Origin: Mangrovimicrobium sp033283325
Lineage (GTDB): Bacteria > Pseudomonadota > Gammaproteobacteria > Pseudomonadales > Halieaceae
Assembly: GCA_033283325.1 (NCBI GenBank)
Contig: JAWMQO010000001.1
Coordinates: 930,001 to 994,000 of the forward strand
Reading direction: 5' to 3'
Length of the DNA: 64,000 nt
This document shows, in pieces, positions 61,262-64,000 of the stretch (position 1 is its first letter; each line of letters opens with the position of its first letter). Below the pieces are notes generated by a model. The model did no database searches, was not told the DNA's origin, and saw only the letters and a program-made list of their open reading frames with translations. Position numbers and translations under genes: made by a program.

Positions 61262-62011
61262 ATGATAAAAAGAACAGCCCTGGTCACCGGCGCCGGTGGC
61301 GGCATGGGCGAGGCCTGCGCCCGCAGGCTCGCGCAAAACGGCATGTCCGTCGGCGTACTCGACATCAACGGCGAAAACGCCGAGCGCGTCGCCAGTGAAA
61401 TCAATCAAGGGGGCGGTAAGGCGCTGCCCTTGAAAACCGATATAACTGATCGCCAGGCCGTGGAAAGCGCCATCGACAGCCTGCACGCGAGCTTCGGTCC
61501 CATCGGCGTACTGATAAACAATGCAGGTGTGGAAGATTTCACCCCGTTTAGCGAGATCGCCCCCGAAACCTGGTCCCGCATGCTCGACGTCAACCTCACC
61601 GGTACCTACAACGTCATCCAGGCCGTATTGCCGGACATGGAAAACCAGCAGTGGGGGCGAATTATTAATTTTTCGTCATTCGCCGCCCAGTCAGGTGCTC
61701 CTAAGATGGTTCACTACGCCGCCTCCAAGGGCGGCATCATCGCAATGACCCGCTCGCTGGCGCTGGAACTCGGATCGAAAGGCATTACCGTCAACGCCGT
61801 GGCGCCGGGATTGATCGACACGCCCATGGCCCGCCGGGCTATCGACGGCGGACAGTTTCCCGTTCCACTGGAGCAGATGGTGGGCAGCTACCCGATACCA
61901 CGTATCGGGCAGCCGGAAGAAGTGGCAGCGGCGGTCGCGTTTTTCGCTTCGGAGGACGCCGGCTATATCACTGCGCAACTGCTGGGTATAAACGGCGGCA
62001 CCGCGGTCTAG
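61262..62011 (+). CDS. SDR oxidoreductase, FabG-like
   Basis: With the start at ATG 61262 (CAGGAG upstream) this gives 249 residues. Motifs: TGAGGGMGEACARRLAQNG, VLINNAGVEDF, NFSSFAAQSGAP and the catalytic YAASKGGIIAMTRSLALELG, ending INGGTAV. It is a close relative of the SDR at 55473. The next SDR starts 40 bases downstream on the same strand. Confidence 0.92.
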   Translation: MIKRTALVTGAGGGMGEACARRLAQNGMSVGVLDINGENAERVASEINQGGGKALPLKTDITDRQAVESAIDSLHASFGPIGVLINNAGVEDFTPFSEIAPETWSRMLDVNLTGTYNVIQAVLPDMENQQWGRIINFSSFAAQSGAPKMVHYAASKGGIIAMTRSLALELGSKGITVNAVAPGLIDTPMARRAIDGGQFPVPLEQMVGSYPIPRIGQPEEVAAAVAFFASEDAGYITAQLLGINGGTAV

Positions 62012-62051
62012 GCGGGGAGAGGCGACGCCAGTAACGCCGCCGGGAGGAAGT

Positions 62052-62798
62052 GTGAATAGCAACGAGCTGAAAGGCAAAGTGGCCGTGGTCACCGGAGCCT
62101 CGACGGGTATTGGCGCGGCGACTGCCAGCATGCTGGCCTTGTCAGGTGTGAAAGTCGCGCTGGTAGCGCGGCGCCGCAAACTACTCCAGGCCTTGAGCGA
62201 CGACATCGTCGCGGAGGGTGGGGAAGCAGCAGTGTTCGTGGCGGACGTCGCAGACGAAGCTGCAGCGAAGGAGACTATCGACGCGGTAATCAATTGTTAT
62301 GGGCAGGTGGATATTCTGGTCAACAACGCCGGGATCATCCGTCCCGGCGGCATCGTCGAGGGCGACCCGCAGTGCTGGCGGGACACCTTTGACATCAACG
62401 TGCTCGCGCCGATGTACTGGAGCAGGGCGGTGCTGGCGGGGATGAAGTTGCGAGGCAGCGGACACATCGTCACCGTGTCCTCCAATGCCGCAAAAGGTCG
62501 CGGTGCGCCGACCAATAATGCCTACGCCACCAGCAAGTATGCGCTGACCGCCTTTTGTGGCGGCCTGAGACAGGAAGTCGGGCCACTGGGTATAAGGGTG
62601 ACCGTCGTCGAACCCGGCGCCACGGAAACCGACATCGCCGATACGATTGCGGCGCCAGAGGCGCGCGAAGCAATGCACGCGCACCTGCACAACGAGAACG
62701 TGATGCAGGTGGACGATATCGCCGCAGCCATCTGTTACGCACTGGGCCAGCCACCTCGGGTCAACGTGGATGAAATCTGGCTGACGCCAACCCGCTAG
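62052..62798 (+). CDS. SDR family oxidoreductase
   Basis: This 248-residue SDR starts at GTG 62052 with GAGGAAG upstream. Motifs: TGASTGIGAATASMLALSG, ILVNNAGIIRPGG, VSSNAAKGRGA and YATSK with YALTAFCGGLRQEVGPLG. It resembles the SDR at 56250. It is followed by the DapB-type gene 72 bases downstream, probably as one operon. Confidence 0.91.
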   Translation: MNSNELKGKVAVVTGASTGIGAATASMLALSGVKVALVARRRKLLQALSDDIVAEGGEAAVFVADVADEAAAKETIDAVINCYGQVDILVNNAGIIRPGGIVEGDPQCWRDTFDINVLAPMYWSRAVLAGMKLRGSGHIVTVSSNAAKGRGAPTNNAYATSKYALTAFCGGLRQEVGPLGIRVTVVEPGATETDIADTIAAPEAREAMHAHLHNENVMQVDDIAAAICYALGQPPRVNVDEIWLTPTR

Positions 62799-62821
62799 GA
62801 GGGGCGGTACAGAATGCGGCC

Positions 62822-62852
62822 CCAAAAACGAAAACGAAAACGAAAACGAAAA
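62822..62852. repeat. AAAACG hexanucleotide tandem repeat in the leader
   Basis: Five near-exact AAAACG/AAAACT units in tandem at 62822-62852 directly upstream of the TATAAGGAG ribosome binding site of the next gene. Tandem repeats at this place can change the leader by slipping. Only one allele is visible, so variability is unproven. Confidence 0.75.
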
Positions 62853-62870
62853 CTATAAGGAGAATTCAGC

Positions 62871-63953
62871 ATGGCTGAGATAAAGGGTTCAATCGCGCTT
62901 CCCCCACAAGGCATGAAATACCGCGTTGTCCAGTGGTCCGCCGGTCGCGTGGGCACCAGCAGCATGCGCGCAATCATCGACCATCCGGACATGGAACTGG
63001 TGGGGCTCTGGGTTCACTCCGAGGCGAAGGAAGGTCGCGACATCGGTGAGCTTTGCGACCATCCACCCCTGGGCATCACCGCGACACGCAGTGTCAGCGA
63101 CATCATCGCCCTCGAACCGGACTGTGTGATGTACATGCAGGAAGGCTACGATGCCGACGATATCTGCGCACTGCTGGAGGCGGGCATCAACATCGTGACC
63201 TCGCGTGGCGAGTTCCACAGTCCGCCGCGAATGGACAGCGAGTTGCGCCAGCGGGTGGAAGCTGCCTGTGAAAAAGGCGGTGCCAGCATCCACAGCACCG
63301 GCGTCAGCCCCGGCTTCATCACCGAGGCCTTTCCCCTGGTACTCACATCGCTGTCCCGGCGCCTCGACTGCCTGACCATCGACGAGTTCGCCGACATGAC
63401 CGCGAGTTGTTCCGATGAAATGTTGCTCGATGTCCTGCGCTACGGTGGTACGCCGGAGGAGGCCTCCAATCCCCACCTGGTGCATCACATGACTGCCAAC
63501 TTCGGCCAGTCCCTCAATGTCGTGGCGGAGGCGCTCGGCCTGACTTTCGACGACATCCAGACCACGGCGGAGAACGCCCTGGCACGCGAGCGCATCCCCC
63601 TGATGGGCGGGCGGGCGATAGAGGCGGGCACCGTGGCCGCCATGCGCTTTACCGTGGCCGGCATGCGCGACGGCAAGCCCTTGCTGCGCTTTCGTGCCAA
63701 CTGGTTCTGTACCACGGATCTCGACAGCGACTGGAATATTCGTGAAAACGGCTGGCGGGTCCAGCTCGAGGGTGATACACCGCTGGATATCTATATCGGT
63801 ATGCCGGTGGATTGCACTCCCGAGGAAATGCCGCTGGTCATGGCGGGTTACACGGCCCAGCGCGCGGTCAATTGCGTTCCCTATGTCTGCGCCGCCGCGC
63901 CCGGGATCCGCACCTCGGCGGAGATGCCGCAGATTATCGCACGGCTGGGATGA
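62871..63953 (+). CDS. DapB-type NAD(P)-dependent oxidoreductase family protein
   Basis: This 360-residue protein has a Rossmann-like N-terminal domain (MKYRVVQWSAGRVGTSSMRA, with VVQWSAGRVG) of the dihydrodipicolinate-reductase type and a C-terminal catalytic domain with SPGFITEAFPLVLTSL. It belongs to the family that includes 2,4-diaminopentanoate dehydrogenase-like proteins. AAGGAG lies upstream of ATG 62871, after the hexamer repeat. The substrate is unknown; the catabolic context suggests a ketone/amine or carbonyl step. The next EthD gene overlaps its stop. Confidence 0.85.
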   Translation: MAEIKGSIALPPQGMKYRVVQWSAGRVGTSSMRAIIDHPDMELVGLWVHSEAKEGRDIGELCDHPPLGITATRSVSDIIALEPDCVMYMQEGYDADDICALLEAGINIVTSRGEFHSPPRMDSELRQRVEAACEKGGASIHSTGVSPGFITEAFPLVLTSLSRRLDCLTIDEFADMTASCSDEMLLDVLRYGGTPEEASNPHLVHHMTANFGQSLNVVAEALGLTFDDIQTTAENALARERIPLMGGRAIEAGTVAAMRFTVAGMRDGKPLLRFRANWFCTTDLDSDWNIRENGWRVQLEGDTPLDIYIGMPVDCTPEEMPLVMAGYTAQRAVNCVPYVCAAAPGIRTSAEMPQIIARLG

Positions 63954-64000
63954 GTGCCGTGTACAAGATCCTGATGTTCCTCAAGCGGCGTCCCGGCATG
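63950..64000 (+). CDS. EthD domain-containing protein, N-terminal part (3' end outside window)
   Basis: ATG 63950 overlaps the TGA of the previous gene. The 17 visible residues MSAVYKILMFLKRRPGM match the EthD start (compare MFKQICFFRKRPDM at 1925). It is cut by the window. It supports a catabolic operon running out of the window. Confidence 0.8.
   Translation, partial: MSAVYKILMFLKRRPGM

Overview
The window looks like the chromosome of a marine gammaproteobacterium, most likely order Cellvibrionales, family Halieaceae (inference). The reasons are the high GC content, the gammaproteobacterial housekeeping order (queA-tgt, ffh-rpsP-rimM-trmD-rplS, xerD-dsbC-hom-thrC-recJ), and the many genes of the kind used to break down hydrophobic compounds: cytochromes P450, a [2Fe-2S] ferredoxin, nine intact short-chain dehydrogenases (SDRs), an acyl-CoA synthetase and dehydrogenase, a TonB receptor and EthD-like proteins. 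No rRNA, CRISPR array, intact transposase or phage gene is present.

Layout. 1-8072: secreted or lipoprotein beta-propellers (PQQ sugar dehydrogenase-like, phytase/esterase-like, SMP-30/NHL-like), an EthD protein, a hotdog thioesterase, a lipoprotein alpha/beta hydrolase and a small membrane protein. 8386-9781: an AT-richer patch bounded by an intact tRNA-Leu(CAA) and a 59-nt fragment of a tRNA-Leu 3' end, carrying one unknown gene; it looks like the remnant of an integrated element. 10039-28427: housekeeping block (queA, tgt, YqfO-like, Nudix, gamma-carbonic anhydrase, DUF1289, CorB-like, CcsA-like, ffh, rpsP-rimM-trmD-rplS, xerD, dsbC, alaC, hom, thrC, recJ). 28410-38458: catabolic block with SDR and P450 on the minus strand, an AraC regulator, then on the plus strand two paralogous SDRs, an APH-type kinase-like protein, an acyl-CoA dehydrogenase, an SDR and an acyl-CoA synthetase. 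38726-43675: TonB-dependent receptor divergent from a secreted DUF3604 protein. 43712-46839: sulfotransferase, TetR regulator, a small protein, a ring-hydroxylating dioxygenase alpha pseudogene and an SDR remnant. 47012-54307: TauD-like dioxygenase, tamA/tamB in the order tamB-tamA, and a ricin-B lectin. 54317-64000: four more SDRs and a fifth downstream, a TolB-like/TPR membrane protein, a P450-ferredoxin pair, a DapB-type oxidoreductase and the start of a second EthD gene.

How the parts fit. The catabolic genes suggest uptake of a hydrophobic substrate, oxidation by P450 with ferredoxin, alcohol oxidation by SDRs, and CoA activation followed by beta-oxidation-like steps. The substrate cannot be read from the sequence. 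The Rieske alpha pseudogene and the SDR remnant show that part of this inventory is decaying.

The most unusual signals are non-coding or structural: (i) a REP-type palindrome inserted in frame inside queA, with two intergenic relatives; (ii) two adjacent long hairpins at 15861-16067 whose stems differ but whose loops share an inverted, near-identical core; (iii) a 112-bp cloverleaf-like element at 61097-61208 with a perfect 27-bp outer stem and two perfect inner hairpins; (iv) the tRNA-Leu remnant element; and (v) two tandem SDRs in which the catalytic Tyr is Phe.
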